Source: Nitrospirota bacterium
GTDB taxonomy: Bacteria > Nitrospirota > Nitrospiria > JACRHA01
Assembly: GCA_016234185.1 (NCBI GenBank)
Contig: JACRHA010000035.1
Coordinates: 1-39,999 of the forward strand
Reading direction: 5' to 3'
Length of the DNA stretch: 39,999 bases
The notes under the pieces were generated by a model that saw nothing but the letters and a program-made list of their open reading frames with translations, had not been told where the DNA came from and searched no databases. The stretch's first letter is position 1. Each line of letters starts with the position of its first letter. Positions 37,722-39,999 of this stretch are shown here, piece by piece. Both the position numbers and the translations under genes were made by a program.

Positions 37722-39422
37722 ATGTATGAAAAATTTTTCGGTTTTGCCGAAGAACCATTCAGGCTCACGCCGGACCCGCGCTATTTTTTCTTCAGCAAGA
37801 AGCATGAAGAGGCATTCTCAAATGTCATTTACGGGATCAAGGAGCGGAAGGGTTTTATAGTCATTACGGGTGAAGTAGGTACGGGCAAGACAACCCTGTG
37901 CCGCTTCATCTTAAACCGGCTCGATCCCAAGATAAAGACATCTCTGATCTTCAATCCAAACCTTACCACTATAGAGCTCCTGCAAACGATAAACCAGGAT
38001 TTTGGCCTTTCAGGGAAATCTACTTCAAAAAAGGAGCTCATTGACGAACTCAACGGCTTTTTGATCTCGGAGTTGTCCTCAGGAGGAAATGCATTGCTGA
38101 TTATAGATGAGGGACAGAATCTTCCAATAGAGTGCATGGAGGAGATCAGGATGCTGTCAAACCTTGAGACAGAAGACAAGAAGTTGTTGCAGATTCTTCT
38201 GGCCGGTCAGCCGGAGCTGAATGAAAAACTAAAGTTAAACGAGATGAGACAGCTTAACCAGAGGATCTCGCTCCGGTATCATATAGATCCACTTGATCAG
38301 ACTGAGACGAAGGAATATATCATGTTCAGGCTTAAGGTTGCCGGCGGCAGGGAGAAGGTCCACTTTACCAATAAGGCGATCGAAAGGATCTATAGGTATA
38401 GCAGCGGCATTCCAAGGCTTGTCAATATCATCTCAGATAAGGCGTTACTTGCGGCCTATGTGGCAGAGGCAAGGGTAGTTACCCCTCATATAGTAGATGG
38501 GGCGAAAGAAGAACTTGAAGGGATGCACCAGGCGGCCAGGAGATTAGGATACAGTTGGATCAGGCTTCGAGATGATAATGACCGGATCTTTACAAGGTCA
38601 GGTGTTGTGGTAATCATTTTCCTCCTTATATTAACAGCAATTATCTGGTCGTACAGACCCGGGGCTCCGGAAAAAGTTGAGGTTAAGGTCAAGGAAGGAG
38701 GTATGGCCAATATGAGCCAGTCCACTTTGCCGTCTGAACCTCAACCTCAACCTCCTTTCTCGCCGGCCTTTGACAAAGAAGGTATTTTTAGGATCAGGGA
38801 GGCTGGTGGGGCTGAAATTGCGGCATATCTTACATTGATTAAGATCTGGAATAAGGATTTTGATTACAAAGGGAACATTGAGCAGGTGGAGCAGGTGGAA
38901 ATCGATGACCTTTTGGAGGAGGCAGGGCTATACAGAGGTTTTATGCCTTTAGATGTTAACAGGCTCATTGATATTAATTACCCCTTTATTATTAAGGCGA
39001 AGGTCGTGGGGGAGGATAACCCCTATTATGCAGTTGTATCTGAGGTCAAAGGAGATGATCTGGTGCTGTTAGATCCGATACGGGGAAGGAGGGAGGAATC
39101 CATATCCGGAATTAATGGACAATCTGACGGCGAGGTGGTCATACTCTGGAGGGGTATCGGTGAGATTAGTATCCCCTTAGATGCAGATGGCGAGAGTCAG
39201 GCGATAAGCGATCTGCAGGGGTCTCTCAAAGAGGCAGGTCTGTATAAGGGGAGGATAGATGGGGTCATGGGCCGCGGAACAAAAAGGGGGATCAGATCGC
39301 TCCACAAGATGTTTGATATACAGGAAGAAGGTTTTGGTATTGAAAGCTATCTCTTCCTTTCCAGGCTTATCTTCGGTGGCGATATCCCGTCCCTGAAAAA
39401 TGATGCAGGCGAACAGGATTGA
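37722..39422 (+). CDS. ExeA/GspA-like AAA ATPase with C-terminal peptidoglycan-binding domain
   Basis: 566 residues. Opens MYEKFFGFAEEPFRLTPDPRYFFFSKKHEEAF, the ExeA signature. AAA domain ~1-265 with Walker A GEVGTGKTT (50-58), Walker B ALLIIDEGQNL and sensor GSIPR-like SSGIPRLVN; one TM helix ~291-310 (VVVIIFLLILTAIIWSY); a Pro-rich periplasmic linker; a region resembling an inactive C39-peptidase-like domain; and a peptidoglycan-binding domain (~475-545: DLQGSLKEAGLYKGRIDGVMGRGTKRGI). GspA uses ATP to help the type II secretin pass the cell wall; the usual partner gspB is not downstream. Confidence 0.88.
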   Translation: MYEKFFGFAEEPFRLTPDPRYFFFSKKHEEAFSNVIYGIKERKGFIVITGEVGTGKTTLCRFILNRLDPKIKTSLIFNPNLTTIELLQTINQDFGLSGKSTSKKELIDELNGFLISELSSGGNALLIIDEGQNLPIECMEEIRMLSNLETEDKKLLQILLAGQPELNEKLKLNEMRQLNQRISLRYHIDPLDQTETKEYIMFRLKVAGGREKVHFTNKAIERIYRYSSGIPRLVNIISDKALLAAYVAEARVVTPHIVDGAKEELEGMHQAARRLGYSWIRLRDDNDRIFTRSGVVVIIFLLILTAIIWSYRPGAPEKVEVKVKEGGMANMSQSTLPSEPQPQPPFSPAFDKEGIFRIREAGGAEIAAYLTLIKIWNKDFDYKGNIEQVEQVEIDDLLEEAGLYRGFMPLDVNRLIDINYPFIIKAKVVGEDNPYYAVVSEVKGDDLVLLDPIRGRREESISGINGQSDGEVVILWRGIGEISIPLDADGESQAISDLQGSLKEAGLYKGRIDGVMGRGTKRGIRSLHKMFDIQEEGFGIESYLFLSRLIFGGDIPSLKNDAGEQD

Positions 39423-39999
39423 TTCCGCTAAAGGATGACAATCCCACAAAAACCTTCCCGATAATCACCATACTGATTATAGCAGTAAATATATTTGTCT
39501 ATGTCTATATGTTAACCCTGGATGATGCCTCTGCCAGAAATCTTGTAAATCTTTACGGGGCAACCCCATATGAGCTGATGCACGGGCTTGGACTTAAGAA
39601 TGGGGTCTCTCTGTTGATTGTATTTACAATAATTACGTCCATGTTCCTGCATGGAGGGCTCTTTCACTTGCTGAGCAATATGTTGTACCTCTGGGTCTTC
39701 GGTAATAACATAGAAGACTCGATGGGTCATCTTAGATTTATATTCTTTTATGCCATTTGTGGTTCCGTGGCCGTTTTTGCGCATGCATTAATAAATCAAG
39801 GCTCTACACTCCCGATGATCGGGGCTAGCGGGGCCATTTCCGGAATACTTGGCGGATATCTGATTCTATTTCCCAGGGCCAGGATCCTGACTCTTCTGCC
39901 GCTAGGCTTTTTCATACAGGTAGTCAAGATCCCGGCATTATATTTCCTCGGATTCTGGATAGTCTTTCAGATTATAAACAGCACCTTAAGCATAGGTAA
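39419..39999 (+). CDS. Rhomboid-family intramembrane serine protease (3' end outside window)
   Basis: Absent from the ORF track because no stop is reached. From a TTG at 39419 that overlaps the preceding TGA, 193 codons stay open, beginning IPLKDDNPTKTFPIITILIIAV, the standard rhomboid opening. HGGLFHLLSNMLYLWVFGNNIED carries the conserved HxxxN, and GASGAISGILGGY contains the nucleophile Ser137. The catalytic His in the following helix lies beyond the right edge, so activity cannot be confirmed. Overlap with the GspA-like gene suggests co-transcription. Confidence 0.88.
   Translation, partial: MIPLKDDNPTKTFPIITILIIAVNIFVYVYMLTLDDASARNLVNLYGATPYELMHGLGLKNGVSLLIVFTIITSMFLHGGLFHLLSNMLYLWVFGNNIEDSMGHLRFIFFYAICGSVAVFAHALINQGSTLPMIGASGAISGILGGYLILFPRARILTLLPLGFFIQVVKIPALYFLGFWIVFQIINSTLSIG

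Noticed and set aside
1-39999. tRNA or rRNA genes
   Set aside because: I looked for T-loop (GGTTCRANTCC) sequences with matching acceptor stems and for conserved rRNA strings and found none; GGTTCGACC in mrp is a repeat core without tRNA arms.

Overview
The window comes from a Gram-negative bacterium. It carries a TolC-type outer-membrane factor, an HME-RND copper/silver pump, a GspA-like ATPase with a peptidoglycan-binding domain, and a ChaN-type haem-binding lipoprotein. Base composition looks moderate, with AT-rich spacers and many small palindromic repeats. Gene content (Mrp next to a PCP_red protein, a UbiB-like kinase, dense toxin-antitoxin modules) would suit an environmental Nitrospirota- or Desulfobacterota-like lineage. 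That assignment is inference; no rRNA or tRNA gene is visible.

Layout. 1-4261: a secreted-protein region with the start of one secreted protein, three paralogous small exported proteins and a complete subtilase, interspersed with broken copies of the subtilase 3' end and of the small proteins. Two copies of a direct repeat (668-856 and 4086-4261) bracket the block, so it looks like an island built by tandem duplication and decay. 4229-7462: PCP_red/zinc-ribbon protein plus Mrp, a small membrane protein and a diguanylate cyclase. 7721-12458: ChaN-PDZ lipoprotein, then a divergent rpiB-glyA-nrdR operon behind a good sigma70-type promoter, then an MFS permease. 12841-13300: DUF4160/DUF2442 pair. 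13380-20998: a copper/silver resistance operon (small exported protein, TolC, CusB with a YtkA-like tail, CusA, SHOCT membrane protein, Met-rich c-type cytochrome), followed by the 3' ghost of a second RND pump.

21113-22626: GC-richer dus and trmO. 22672-28300: an accessory zone with four intact toxin-antitoxin pairs (MazEF-like, RHH/MazF, MntA/HepT, BrnT/CopG) and an antitoxin whose ParE partner is frameshifted. It also holds a GC-rich lipoprotein gene that looks like an integron cassette with an attC-like site, an alpha/beta hydrolase and palindromic repeats. 28487-32951: a broken rhodanese gene, then lipoyl E2, lipA and an FMN-binding protein, then trpS and a JAMM metalloprotease. 33072-37573: a tight four-gene operon (UbiB-like kinase, HEAT-repeat lipoprotein, membrane coiled-coil protein, FAD oxidoreductase). 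37722-39999: GspA-like ATPase and a rhomboid protease cut by the window edge.

The points most worth a second look are the duplicated/decayed subtilase island, the cassette with its attC-like site, three candidate leaderless transcripts whose -10 box ends 6-7 nt before the start codon, the tandem operator-like repeat in the cus promoter, the Met-rich cytochrome in the copper operon, and a four-copy intergenic element with a covarying hairpin that creates false N-termini.
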